NCBI GenBank assembly: GCA_964565705.1
Contig: CAZMGD010000053.1
Span: forward strand, 1 to 27,929
Direction: 5' to 3'
DNA: 27,929 bases
DNA from: CAZMGD01 sp964565705
GTDB taxonomy: Bacteria > Actinomycetota > Acidimicrobiia > Acidimicrobiales > Ilumatobacteraceae
A program made the translations under genes and the position numbers. Shown piece after piece: positions 1 through 7,472 of the stretch; within the stretch, counting starts at the first letter, position 1; every line of letters begins with the position of its first letter. Under the pieces are notes generated by a model that was not told the DNA's origin, did no database searches, and saw nothing but the letters and a program-made list of their open reading frames with translations.

Positions 1-333
1 TTCAAGCCGGAGTTCATCAACCGCGTCGACGACATCATCCGCTTCCGCGCGCTGACCGAGGCCGATCTGGAGCACATCGTCGACATCCAGGTCGACCGCC
101 TGCGCCAGCGGATGGCCGACCGCCGGATCACGCTCGAGGTCACGCCGGCGGCGCTCGCCTGGCTGGCCCGCGAGGGCTACGACCCGGCGTTCGGCGCCCG
201 CCCGCTGAAGCGGGTCATCCAGCGGGCGATCGCCGACCCGGTGGCCAGCCTGATCCTCGGCGGTCAGGTCGGCGACGACGACACCGTGAACGTCGACGCC
301 GCCGACGGCACTCTGACGATCACCAACGCCTGA
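1..333 (+). CDS. clpB: ATP-dependent chaperone ClpB, C-terminal part (5' end outside window)
   Basis: This is the last 110 residues of a Hsp100 disaggregase, which rescues aggregated proteins in the cytoplasm together with DnaK. The frame is open from base 1 and ends at TGA 331-333. Visible are the end of the second AAA+ module (FKPEFINRVDDIIRF, containing the sensor-2-side 'FINR' arginine region) and the D2 small domain, with the highly conserved segment GYDPAFGARPLKRVIQR at about residues 59-75 of the fragment. That segment carries the sensor-2 GAR arginine. The acidic tail fits ClpB better than ClpC or ClpX. A perfect hairpin follows six bases after the stop. The N-terminal domain, D1 and middle domain are not in the window. 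Confidence 0.93.
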   Translation, partial: FKPEFINRVDDIIRFRALTEADLEHIVDIQVDRLRQRMADRRITLEVTPAALAWLAREGYDPAFGARPLKRVIQRAIADPVASLILGGQVGDDDTVNVDAADGTLTITNA

Positions 334-338
334 GCGCG

Positions 339-374
339 GACGGCGCCACCGGTGTCAGAACCGGTGGCGCCGTC
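339..374 (+). terminator. Perfect 15-bp hairpin after clpB
   Basis: Arms 339-353 and 360-374 are exact reverse complements (GACGGCGCCACCGGT and its complement) around the six-base loop GTCAGA. It lies 5 bases after the clpB stop. There is no T-run, which is common for high-GC actinobacterial terminators. The loop and inner stem are the left end of the first 56-bp element. Confidence 0.75.
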
Positions 375-406
375 ACGTGCTTCACAGCCCGGATCCTTCT
401 GACACC
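351..406. repeat. 56-bp inverted-repeat element, copy 1
   Basis: GGTGTCAGAA at 351-360 and its exact reverse complement TTCTGACACC at 397-406 are separated by 36 bases. The inner core TGCTTCACAGC is at 378-388. The same geometry occurs at 438-493 and 27582-27637. It lies between the convergent genes clpB and the ABC permease. The right end continues TCG, as in the other two copies. It does not belong to a repeat family I recognise. Confidence 0.65.
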
Positions 407-437
407 TCGTCCCGGCACCACATGGGAGCCCGGGCGC

Positions 438-493
438 GGTGTCAGAAAGGTCTCGTGTCAGGCCTGGTTCACAGCACGGGGCGTTCTGACACC
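438..493. repeat. 56-bp inverted-repeat element, copy 2
   Basis: GGTGTCAGAA at 438-447 and TTCTGACACC at 484-493 are again exactly 36 bases apart. The core TGGTTCACAGC at 465-475 matches copy 1 at 10 of 11 positions in the same register. An additional partial GTGTCAGG lies inside at 455-462. The right end is 5 bases from the permease stop codon, so the element covers the 3' untranslated end of that minus-strand operon. Confidence 0.65.
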
Positions 494-498
494 TCGGG

Positions 499-3033
499 TC
501 AGTCGGTGGCGATGGCCTCCAGCACGTCGAGCTTGGCGGCGCGCTTGGCGGGGCGGCGCGCGGCGAGGATGCCGGCGAGGGCGCCGAGCGCCACGACGAC
601 GGCGAGGCGGGTCGTCGGGAGCGAGAAGGTGTCGAAGCCCTCGTCCTGGCCGATGGCCCGCACGACCGCCCAGCCGGCGAAGGTGCCGAGGCCGATGCCG
701 CCGAGCGTGCCGAACACGGCAACGATGACGGCCTCCCACCGCACCATCGTGCGGATCCGGCGGCGGGACTGCCCGATCGCCCGCAGCAACCCGAGCTCGC
801 GGGTGCGCTCGTGGACCGAGAGCGAGATCGTGTTGGCGATGCCCATCACGGCGATGAGGATCGCGATGGCCAACAACCCGTAGACGAAGGCGAGCGACTG
901 GTCGATCTGGCGGTTGACGGCGTCGAGGTACTCGCCGCGGGTCTGCACGTCGGGTGCGTAGAACCGCTCGGCGACCTGCTGCACGGCGGCCTGGGCCGCG
1001 TCGACCGACACGCCGGCCGCCGTCGTCATCAGCACGACGACGTCCATCGGCTGCGTGGCGTGCGGGTTGTACGCCTCGGGCGTGATGATCAGGTCGCCGA
1101 AGAGGTTCCTCAGGCCGTAGATCACGTCGACGGTCAGCGTCGACGCCGTGCCGTCGGCCCACCCGACCTCGACCGGCGAACCGATCGTCCAGCCGTGCTC
1201 CTCGGCGTAGTCCGCCTGGACGGCGAGGCCGTCGGCGCGCAGCGTGGCGAGGTCGCCCTGCTCGACCTCCATGTCAGCCACCGCGCCGAGGTTCGACGTG
1301 TCGATGACCACCGGGTAGACGGTCTCCCCGTCGATCTGGAACACGCCATCGCCACCGGCGGCGACCTGGTCGAGCTCGGGGAGCTGACGCAGCGCCGGCA
1401 CCATCGCCGGGTCGAGGCCGGGGGCGCTGAAGTTGGTCTGGGCGATCACGAGGTCAGCGGTCACCGAGCGGTCGGCGGTGCGGCCGATCGACGCCTTCAC
1501 CGACGCGGCGAGCACGGTGAACGCGGCCACCACGGCGACGCCGATCATCAGCGCCGACGCGGTGCCGGACGTGCGGCGCGGGTTGCGCATCGAGTTGCGT
1601 CGGGCCAGCACGCCGGCCCGGCCGCGCAGGGCGGCGACCGGAGCGCCGATGATTGCCGCCGCCGGGCGAGCGACGACCGGGCCGAGCAGCACGGCGCCGA
1701 TGAGGGTCACCAGCGTGCCGAGGCCCACCTTTCCCATCGACTCGCCGCTCGCGCCGGACAGCATCAGCGCTACGCCACTGGCAGCGGCGACGGCGCCGAC
1801 GAGGGCTCGCCACACCGAGGTGCCGCTGCGGTCGACGGCGACGTCGCGCAGCGCGGCCAACGGTGCGACTCGCGACGCCTTGATCGCCGGAGCGATGCTG
1901 GCGACCAGGGTGACACCGATGCCGACGACCATCGCCGTCACGATCGTGCCGGCGTCGAGGATCAGCCCGACGGGCAGGTCGAGGTCGCCGGCGCCGAGCA
2001 GCGCCGTCATCCCGCTCGCCAGTCCGTATCCAGCGGCGAGGCCGAGCACCGACGCGATGGTGCCGATCACCAACGCCTCGATGCCGACCGATCGCAGCAC
2101 CTGGCGCCGGGAGGCACCGAGCGCGCGCAGCAGCGCCGACTCGCGCGTTCGTTGGGCGACGACGATCGAGAACGTGTTGTAGATGCTGAACGTGGCGACC
2201 AGAAGGGCGATCGCGGCGAACGCGAGCAGCAGCGTCTCGAAGAAGTTCAAGAACCCTTCGTCGATGTCGTCCTGGAACTCGGCGACGAGCTGGGCGCCGG
2301 TCACGGCTTCGGTGCCGGCGGGCAGGGTCGTGGCGACGCGGGCAGCGAGCTCGTCCTCGCTGACACCGGGGTCGGCGGCGAGCGAGACGGTCGAGATCTT
2401 GCCCGGCTGACCCAGCAGCAGCTCAGACGCCTGGTCGGTCGTGAAGAACGTGACCGTGGCCCCGCCGAGGGTGTCACGCGCGCCGAACTTGGCAATGCCG
2501 ACGACCGTCACGGGCGTCGGTTGCGGGGTGCGCACGATCGTGCGGTCGCCGACGTGGAGGTCGCCCTTGTCGGCGGCACTGGCGTCGATCGCGACCTCGC
2601 CACGTTCCGAGGGTGCGCGACCCTCGTCGATCCGGTAGGCGTTGAGCGGACCGGTCGGGATCCAGTTCGTGCCGACGGTCGGAGGGCCGTTGCCGCCGAT
2701 CGCCGAGCCGTCGCTGCCGACGAGCTGAGCGACGCCCTCGACCCCGGGCTGGGCCTCGGCGACGCCGTCGATCACGGCGAGCTGCTGGACCATCGACGCG
2801 TCGAGCACGCCGGTCTGCTCGACGTAGTCGCCGCCACCGAGGCGGGTGTCGCTGCGGACGGTCACCGCGGTGTCGCCGACACCTTGCACGATGTCGGTGG
2901 TGAAGCCGGCGCGCATCGTGTCGCCGAGCGCCAGCGTGGCGGCCAGGAAGGCGACGCCGAGGATCACGGCGAGGCCGGTGGACAGGACACGGCGCTTGTA
3001 CGCGCCGAGGTTCTTCAACGTGAGCTGCAACAT
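499..3033 (-). CDS. MacB/FtsX-type ABC transporter permease
   Basis: This is an 844-residue integral membrane protein of the LolC/MacB/FtsX superfamily, which usually exports lipids, peptides or antibiotics or works mechanically rather than importing solutes. An N-terminal membrane segment (about residues 17-37) is followed by a large extracytoplasmic MacB_PCD-like region (about 40-255). Then come a first FtsX domain with the ERTRESALLRALGAS-like coupling helix (about 265-390), membrane helices, a second extracytoplasmic region (about 530-700), and a second FtsX domain (about 710-835) with HERTRELGLLRAIG. Two FtsX domains in one chain is the usual actinobacterial form. The ATG at 3031-3033 lies 6 bases after the stop of the ATPase gene, so the two are an operon. 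The substrate is not evident. Confidence 0.92.
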   Translation of the reverse strand: MLQLTLKNLGAYKRRVLSTGLAVILGVAFLAATLALGDTMRAGFTTDIVQGVGDTAVTVRSDTRLGGGDYVEQTGVLDASMVQQLAVIDGVAEAQPGVEGVAQLVGSDGSAIGGNGPPTVGTNWIPTGPLNAYRIDEGRAPSERGEVAIDASAADKGDLHVGDRTIVRTPQPTPVTVVGIAKFGARDTLGGATVTFFTTDQASELLLGQPGKISTVSLAADPGVSEDELAARVATTLPAGTEAVTGAQLVAEFQDDIDEGFLNFFETLLLAFAAIALLVATFSIYNTFSIVVAQRTRESALLRALGASRRQVLRSVGIEALVIGTIASVLGLAAGYGLASGMTALLGAGDLDLPVGLILDAGTIVTAMVVGIGVTLVASIAPAIKASRVAPLAALRDVAVDRSGTSVWRALVGAVAAASGVALMLSGASGESMGKVGLGTLVTLIGAVLLGPVVARPAAAIIGAPVAALRGRAGVLARRNSMRNPRRTSGTASALMIGVAVVAAFTVLAASVKASIGRTADRSVTADLVIAQTNFSAPGLDPAMVPALRQLPELDQVAAGGDGVFQIDGETVYPVVIDTSNLGAVADMEVEQGDLATLRADGLAVQADYAEEHGWTIGSPVEVGWADGTASTLTVDVIYGLRNLFGDLIITPEAYNPHATQPMDVVVLMTTAAGVSVDAAQAAVQQVAERFYAPDVQTRGEYLDAVNRQIDQSLAFVYGLLAIAILIAVMGIANTISLSVHERTRELGLLRAIGQSRRRIRTMVRWEAVIVAVFGTLGGIGLGTFAGWAVVRAIGQDEGFDTFSLPTTRLAVVVALGALAGILAARRPAKRAAKLDVLEAIATD

Positions 3034-3039
3034 GGTGGA

Positions 3040-3828
3040 TCAGCCCCCGAACGCCTTCATCCGCTCCAACACCGTGGCTGGGGTCGGGTCGGGCAGGTGG
3101 TCGACGATGCGGCCGTCGGCGAGGAACACGACGCTGTGCGCGTAGCTCGCGGCCACCGGGTCGTGGGTCACCATCGCGATCGTCTGGCCGAGGTCGTCGA
3201 CCGCGGAGCGCATGAAGCCGAGGATCTCGGCCCCGGTGCGGCTGTCGAGGTTGCCGGTCGGCTCGTCGGCGAAGATCAGCTGCGGCCGGCTGGCGAGGGC
3301 CCGCGCCACGGCGACGCGCTGCTGCTGGCCTCCCGACAGCTCGGACGGGCGGTGCTTCAGGCGGTTCGCGAGCCCGACGGTCTCGACGACGTGCTGGAGC
3401 CAGGCGCGGTCGATCTTCCTGCCGGCCAGGTCGGTGGGCAGCGTGATGTTCTCCTTCGCCGTCAGCGTCGGCAGCAGGTTGAAGGCCTGGAACACGAAGC
3501 CGATCCGTTCGCGGCGCAGACGGGTCAGCTGGCGGTCGTTCAGCGAGCCGAGATCGACGTCGCCGACGAACACGTGCCCGGACGTCAGCCAGTCGAGCCC
3601 GGCCAGGCAGTGCATCAGCGTGGACTTGCCCGAGCCGGACGGGCCCATGATCGCGGTGAAGCGCGCGGTCGGGATGCCGACGGTCACCCCGTCGAGCGCG
3701 TGGACGGCCGTGCCGCCCGAGCCGTACACCTTGACGGCATCGATCGCCCTGGCGGCGAAGGCCGGCGGGCGGGGAGGCGCTGGGATGCCCGGCGCGGGCA
3801 TCGGGAAGGTGGCGGTTGCGGTCTGCAT
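3040..3828 (-). CDS. ABC transporter ATP-binding protein (MacB/LolD family)
   Basis: This is a 262-residue cytoplasmic ATPase that powers the downstream FtsX-type permease. Walker A GPSGSGKST is at 62-70, the Q-loop glutamine near 113, signature LSGGQQQR at 163-170, Walker B LIFADEPT at 183-190, and the H-loop histidine at 221. The sequence IGFVFQAFNLLPTLTAKEN is typical of the MacB/LolD/FtsE group. A proline/alanine-rich N-terminal extension of about 25 residues precedes the ABC fold. The ATG at 3828 is preceded by GGAG 8 bases upstream on the minus strand, which supports this start. It is the first gene of the two-gene operon. Export of an amphipathic compound is known for the family; the actual cargo is unknown. 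Confidence 0.93.
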   Translation of the reverse strand: MQTATATFPMPAPGIPAPPRPPAFAARAIDAVKVYGSGGTAVHALDGVTVGIPTARFTAIMGPSGSGKSTLMHCLAGLDWLTSGHVFVGDVDLGSLNDRQLTRLRRERIGFVFQAFNLLPTLTAKENITLPTDLAGRKIDRAWLQHVVETVGLANRLKHRPSELSGGQQQRVAVARALASRPQLIFADEPTGNLDSRTGAEILGFMRSAVDDLGQTIAMVTHDPVAASYAHSVVFLADGRIVDHLPDPTPATVLERMKAFGG

Positions 3829-4028
3829 CGGTGATCTCCGAGTCGTCGAATGCGTACTCGTCGACCGTACGAATGCAGGCGTGTGCGGCCCATCCGGTGT
3901 CCTGGCGTCCTCGCGGTGGTGCTAGCCCCACCCTGCCGCAGCTCCGGTGGCGTTGGCCGCGTGCCGATCCGACGACTCATCCGAGCCGGCGACCACCATC
4001 GAATCGACGGCACCCGCATCCGCCGACC

Positions 4029-4400
4029 CTGGGTGGCTCCTTCGTCAACTCGCCCGAGATGGCAGACATCGACACGGCGGGGTTCACCGACATCGGCGAG
4101 TTCGGTGAGCCGAGCATCGAGACGATCGTCGAGCTCGAACCAGATCTGATCATCACCGTCGGCCTGCTCGGCGATGAGTTCTACGACGAGCGATACGAGC
4201 TGCTGCGCACGACCGGCGGCCGGTCTTCGTGACGCTGAACGGCGACAACACGTTTCGACGAGGCGATGCAGATGCTCGCCGACGCCGGCGAGGCGGTCGG
4301 TCGCGAGCAGGAGGCGGCCGACGTCGAGTCCGATCTCCGTGAACGGGTGGCGACGTTGCAGACGGAGGTCGCCACCGCCGACCTGGCGCCCACGGGGTGA
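4029..4400 (+). pseudogene. Decayed iron-siderophore (FecB/FepB-type) substrate-binding protein gene
   Basis: Between 4029 and 4222 the frame starting at 4029 reads as the middle of a periplasmic-binding protein (…FGEPSIETIVELEPDLII…), the typical segment 'EP(N/S)xExIxxLxPDLIIG' of siderophore and cobalamin binding proteins. The frame stops at 4230-4232. However, homologous-looking sequence (VFVTLNGDNT) continues in the +2 frame at 4223-4252. It then returns to the first frame at 4254 (FDEAMQMLADAGEAVGREQE…), the family's 'lgealGreeeA' region, ending at TGA 4398-4400. The N-terminal lipoprotein signal and lobe and most of the C-terminal lobe are missing. Two compensating frameshifts plus both-end truncation argue for a pseudogene; sequencing errors could explain the shifts but not the missing ends. 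No permease or ATPase partner of the iron-uptake type is nearby. Confidence 0.7.
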
Positions 4401-4430
4401 CTCGGGCTGCTCCGGTTCGGGTTCTCCCGA

Positions 4431-4448
4431 TGTCAGGCGACCCTGACA
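4431..4448 (-). terminator. Small hairpin after the DUF2786 gene (weak)
   Basis: TGTCAGG (4431-4437) and CCTGACA (4442-4448) form a perfect 7-bp stem with a 4-base loop, 8 bases beyond the stop of the minus-strand DUF2786 gene. It is short and lacks a T-run, so termination activity is uncertain. It resembles the TGTCAG part of the 56-bp elements but lacks their ends. Confidence 0.35.
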
Positions 4449-4456
4449 GTGTGCCG

Positions 4457-5824
4457 TCAGGTGGGTGGGTCGAGGGCTCCGCGCGGCCGCGTTGTCGCGG
4501 GGCCGATTCGGTCGAGGTTCAACTCGGCGCGTTCGGCGGCCTCGTGACCGCGTGCCCAGCCGAGACGATCGGTCGACGTCCGGCGGTGGCGCTGGCGGAG
4601 TTCACTGAACATCTCGCGCACGGCGTCGTCGACGGCTGACTGGCGGTCGGCGAGGACCGGCAGCAACGAAGTGCCGACGTCGTCGATCGCATCGGCCTCG
4701 ACCCGGTCGTGGATCGCCCGGAGCCGCTCGCCGACCCGGGCCGCGTATGCCATCAGGAACGACGATCGAAACCCACGGCTGCGAACCCGCGCGCCTGGCG
4801 GGGCGGTGGCGCCCTCGACGTGCAACGCGGCTGCCGACTGCACGAGCAGCGAGGTGAACAGCAGCTCGGTGGCGGCGAGATCGGGAGTGAAGCCGACGAC
4901 GGTGCACAGCCCGTACGTTTCATGAAGGACGCACGAGCATCGCGACGCCCTCGCGACAGCGTTCAGCAGAGCTGCCTTCGCGTCGGCGTACGGGTCGTCG
5001 ATGGGAAGGCGGATCGCACCCGGGCGCTCGCCGCGCTCGGTGGTCCCCCAGACGATCGCAGCGTCGATCGCATGCCGGGCCATCAGCTCCTGGGCCTTCG
5101 CGGTGAACAACTCGGCTTCGGCCTCGAAGGTGGTCGATTCGGCTTGGGCCAGCAGCGCCCGAACCCTCCCCAGCATCGGGTCGTCGGGTGCTCCACACGC
5201 CGCCGCTACCGCGTCGCGCGCGCCTGCGCCGGGCGGTGGGATGAGTTGCTGGATCGGGCCGAGGAAGCACACGGCGCACAGGGCCTCGATCGCCAGCCTC
5301 GTTCGGGCGCGAGCGTCGAGACCCTCGGCGTCGCAACGAGGTCGCAGCCACCCGGTCGTGCACGCCACCGGCGCCAGGTCGAGGTCGGCGAGCTGGCGGG
5401 CCCACAGCGGGTGCAGCGTGTCGCTGGCCCGATGCACGTGGTCGGCAGCGACTGCGACCTCGAGCAGACGAGCCGCGGCGGCGTCGCGCCGGCGGGCCTG
5501 ACGCACGATCTCCGCCGGCTGCCACCCGTTTGCCCATGCCGCGCCGACCCGGCGCAGCAGCTCGCCCTCCGCTTCGCGCTCGACGTGTGCGGGATCCTGC
5601 GTGGCCAGCACCTCGAGCGCTCCGTGGAGGAGGGTCGTGGCGCCGCTGTAAGCCCCCTCAGCGGCGATGAGCAGGTGCTCGCGGACGAGCTCGCGCGGCA
5701 GCGTTCGGGTGCTCGACGCACCGGGCGTTCGTGGCCGCCCGGTGGTGGCCGCCCGGCGACGGGCCTCGGCGCGCGCCCGCTCGCGCCCCTTGTCCGCTCG
5801 ACGTTGGCGATTCTTCGTTCCCAT
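4457..5824 (-). CDS. DUF2786 domain-containing protein
   Basis: This is a 455-residue soluble protein of unknown function. Residues 1-30 are very basic (MGTKNRQRRADKGRERARAE), suggesting nucleic-acid binding or nucleoid association. Residues about 45-200 are an alanine/leucine-rich helical region. At about 216-256 sits MLGRVRALLAQAESTTFEAE followed by FTAKAQELMARHAID, which is the DUF2786 pattern (K/RVRALLAKAESTxxxxEAxxxxxKAQELMxxHxI). The C-terminal about 170 residues resemble the region that normally follows DUF2786 (often annotated DUF7168). The start ATG at 5824 has a TACGGT hexamer ending 6 bases upstream, fitting a leaderless transcript. Nothing nearby indicates its role; the neighbouring oxidoreductase has its own promoter-like hexamer. 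Confidence 0.82.
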   Translation of the reverse strand: MGTKNRQRRADKGRERARAEARRRAATTGRPRTPGASSTRTLPRELVREHLLIAAEGAYSGATTLLHGALEVLATQDPAHVEREAEGELLRRVGAAWANGWQPAEIVRQARRRDAAAARLLEVAVAADHVHRASDTLHPLWARQLADLDLAPVACTTGWLRPRCDAEGLDARARTRLAIEALCAVCFLGPIQQLIPPPGAGARDAVAAACGAPDDPMLGRVRALLAQAESTTFEAEAELFTAKAQELMARHAIDAAIVWGTTERGERPGAIRLPIDDPYADAKAALLNAVARASRCSCVLHETYGLCTVVGFTPDLAATELLFTSLLVQSAAALHVEGATAPPGARVRSRGFRSSFLMAYAARVGERLRAIHDRVEADAIDDVGTSLLPVLADRQSAVDDAVREMFSELRQRHRRTSTDRLGWARGHEAAERAELNLDRIGPATTRPRGALDPPT

Positions 5825-5830
5825 GGGGCG

Positions 5831-5836
5831 ACCGTA
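5831..5836 (-). promoter_or_regulatory. Leaderless -10 candidate of the DUF2786 gene
   Basis: On the minus strand TACGGT is followed by 6 bases and then the ATG at 5824. This matches the TANNNT-N6/7-start arrangement seen at several other gene heads here. No clear -35 was seen. Confidence 0.5.
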
Positions 5837-5896
5837 GACAGGGGGTGTCGCGGGGTTCGTGGACCCCGGGTGTCGCGCGCTCGACGGAGGGCGCGC

Positions 5897-6736
5897 TCAT
5901 GCGTACGGCGTCAGCAGCTCGGCGATGCGGGTGACAGCGGCGGCGGTGTGCGGGGGTGACAGGTACACGATGCAGATGTCGACGCCGGCCGTCTGCCACG
6001 TCTCGACTGCGGGCGCGAGCGTGGCCGGATCGGCCTCGCCGTCCAGGCGCAGGAGCACGGACGTCTCGATCTCGCTCGGATCGCGTCCGATGTCGCTGCA
6101 GTGGGCGTGCAGCACGTCGCGCTTGCGGAGCCACTCCGCCGGATCCTGCGAGATCGAGTTCCAGTGCTGGGCCCAGCGGGCGACGGTGCGCAGCGTGCGG
6201 CGCTCGCCGTTGCCCCCGATGGCGATCGGCGGGTGGGGTCGTTGCAGCGGCTTCGGCTCGCACCAGGCCTCCTGCAAGCTGAAGTGCTGCCCGCTGAACG
6301 TCGAGCGCTCCTGGGTCAGCAGCGACACGATCACCTCGATCGCCTCGTCGAACTGGTCGAAGCGCTCCTTCAGCGGCGGCAGCCGGATGCCGAGCGCGTC
6401 GGCCTCGTCCTGGTTCCATCCGGCGCCGAGGCCGAGGATCAAGCGACCACCCGAGATGATGTCGACGGTGGCAGCCATGTTCGCGAGCACCGACGGGTGC
6501 CGGTACGGCATGCCGGTCACCTGGCAGCCGATCCGGATCCGGGAGGTGACCGCCGCCAGAGCGGCCAACGTCGACCAGCCCTCGAGGCACGGGCCGGACC
6601 GGTCGGAGAAGATCGGCTCGAAGTGGTCGAAGTTCCACGCGCTCTCGAACACGTCGGCACGGTCGGCCTCGCGCCAGACGTCGAGCATCCCCTCCCACGT
6701 CGTGTTCATCGGAGCGGTCTTGATCCCGAAACGCAT
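5897..6736 (-). CDS. LLM-class (F420-dependent) oxidoreductase
   Basis: This is a 279-residue flavin/F420-type oxidoreductase of the bacterial luciferase-like (TIM barrel) family. It begins MRFGIKTAP, followed by ESAWNFDHFEPIF, IRIGCQVTGMPYRHPSVLANMAATVDIISGGRLILGLGAGWN and PIAIGGNGERRTLRTVARWAQHWN, all characteristic of the family. The segment 'GxxVxxxxxRxPxxLAxxxxTxDxxSxGRxxLGxGxGW' points to the F420-dependent branch (Mer/Fgd-like) rather than FMN enzymes. The frame is open further upstream, but the ATG at 6736 was chosen: the luciferase fold begins here, longer versions would run into the toxin gene, and TACCGT lies 7 bases upstream. The substrate cannot be told from sequence. Confidence 0.88.
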   Translation of the reverse strand: MRFGIKTAPMNTTWEGMLDVWREADRADVFESAWNFDHFEPIFSDRSGPCLEGWSTLAALAAVTSRIRIGCQVTGMPYRHPSVLANMAATVDIISGGRLILGLGAGWNQDEADALGIRLPPLKERFDQFDEAIEVIVSLLTQERSTFSGQHFSLQEAWCEPKPLQRPHPPIAIGGNGERRTLRTVARWAQHWNSISQDPAEWLRKRDVLHAHCSDIGRDPSEIETSVLLRLDGEADPATLAPAVETWQTAGVDICIVYLSPPHTAAAVTRIAELLTPYA

Positions 6737-6743
6737 GATCCGG

Positions 6744-6749
6744 ACGGTA
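6744..6749 (-). promoter_or_regulatory. Leaderless -10 candidate of the LLM oxidoreductase
   Basis: Minus-strand TACCGT is separated by 7 bases from the ATG at 6736. It lies in the 29-base gap after the Doc toxin stop, so the oxidoreductase can be transcribed separately from the toxin-antitoxin pair. Confidence 0.5.
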
Positions 6750-6765
6750 TCCGCGCGCCCGGACG

Positions 6766-7155
6766 TCAGGGCAGGCGTGCCTGGATGTGATCGCAGAACG
6801 ACGCTTCGTCCATCTGTGCGGCCGCCACGGCCTCGATCCAGTCGGAGACCTCGTCCTGATCCGGGAAGTCGAGGTGCACGCCGTTCAAGTGAGCTGTCTC
6901 GAGCATGACCAGGAACCCCGTTCGCTTGTTGCCATCGATGAACGGATGGTTGAGGACGATCCGGGCGCACAGCACCCCGAGTCGCTGGTGGTCCGCACGG
7001 TAGAGGTCGACGTCGCCGAACCCAGCGAACGGCGCCTGAAGGGCTGAGTCGAGCAATCCCACTCGCACGGATTGCTGCACGATGCGATCGTCGAGCCTGG
7101 TCACGGCAGCGTTGATCGCGATCACCGAGTCGATCGACGGAACATGGCGGATCAT
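6766..7155 (-). CDS. doc: Doc-family (death-on-curing, Fic fold) toxin
   Basis: This is a 129-residue Fic/Doc protein. The Fic-type loop HPFIDGNKRTG is at 70-80: catalytic His70, acidic Asp74, the anion-binding GNKR (75-78). A lysine where AMPylating Fic enzymes have glycine is the Doc signature. Characterised Doc proteins phosphorylate elongation factor EF-Tu and arrest translation. The length matches Doc (about 126). The start ATG (7153-7155) overlaps the stop of the upstream antitoxin (ATGA), so the two are translationally coupled. All residues known to matter appear intact, so the toxin is probably active. The partner here is a ribbon-helix-helix protein, not the classical Phd. Confidence 0.93.
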   Translation of the reverse strand: MIRHVPSIDSVIAINAAVTRLDDRIVQQSVRVGLLDSALQAPFAGFGDVDLYRADHQRLGVLCARIVLNHPFIDGNKRTGFLVMLETAHLNGVHLDFPDQDEVSDWIEAVAAAQMDEASFCDHIQARLP

Positions 7156-7352
7156 CCGAGGCGACGCATCACGGTGTCGTAGCGCTGCATGTTCGCGATC
7201 GCACGCTCGCGCGTGGCCTCGACGTCGTTCGCGGCGTCGCGCGCCAGTGCGTCGTTGATCTCCTGGTTGATGGAGATGCCCTTGCGCGCCGCGCGCTCAG
7301 CGACGAGCGCAGCGACGTCGTCATCGAGCCGGATGGACATCGTCTTGGTCAT
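7152..7352 (-). CDS. Ribbon-helix-helix antitoxin
   Basis: This is a 66-residue protein with an N-terminal ribbon-helix-helix DNA-binding fold. TMSIRLDDD forms the beta strand (about 4-9), followed by DVAALVAERAARKGIS (helix 1), then INQEINDALARDA (helix 2). The charged C-terminal tail (about 42-66, VEATRERAIANMQRYDTVMRRLG) is the likely toxin-neutralising segment. The frame is open far upstream, but the ATG at 7352 starts exactly at the RHH fold and abuts an operator-like palindrome and a TATCGT hexamer. The gene precedes and overlaps doc by 4 bases. By family behaviour the antitoxin, alone or with the toxin, represses its own promoter. Confidence 0.88.
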   Translation of the reverse strand: MTKTMSIRLDDDVAALVAERAARKGISINQEINDALARDAANDVEATRERAIANMQRYDTVMRRLG

Positions 7353-7367
7353 GGTATGACGATACCA
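7352..7367 (-). promoter_or_regulatory. Toxin-antitoxin operator overlapping a leaderless promoter
   Basis: TGGTAT-GACG-ATACCA (7352-7367) is a perfect 6-bp inverted repeat with a 4-base centre, directly touching the antitoxin start codon. On the minus strand it contains TATCGT (7359-7364), a -10-like hexamer ending 6 bases before the ATG. Binding of the RHH protein to the palindrome would cover both the -10 and the transcription start, giving simple autorepression. Protein binding is inferred. Confidence 0.6.
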
Positions 7368-7404
7368 ACCCGGATGGCATGGGGCCGGGGACGTGCGGCG
7401 TGGA

Positions 7405-7410
7405 TACGAT
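7405..7410 (+). promoter_or_regulatory. -10 candidate of purA
   Basis: TACGAT at 7405-7410 would give a start of transcription near 7417 and a leader of about 55 bases carrying the strong GGAGGAG ribosome-binding site at 7458-7464. No convincing -35 was found. No purine-riboswitch-like structure was recognised in the short leader. Confidence 0.35.
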
Positions 7411-7472
7411 CTGCCCACGTTCCCCCGGCCGAGCTCGGACCGTGGGCCACCACCTTCGGAGGAGCGTGTCGC

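Noticed and set aside
811..3834. Long plus-strand open frame opposite the MacB/FtsX permease and ATPase
   Set aside because: It is rich in Asp/Arg/Gly/His with no domain pattern, as expected from the antisense of high-GC coding DNA. The minus-strand frame has complete transporter motifs.
4425..4450. TGTCAGG/CCTGACA hairpin as a fourth copy of the repeat element
   Set aside because: It has a 7-bp stem with a 4-base gap, and it lacks the GGTGTCAGAA ends, the N36 spacing and the core.
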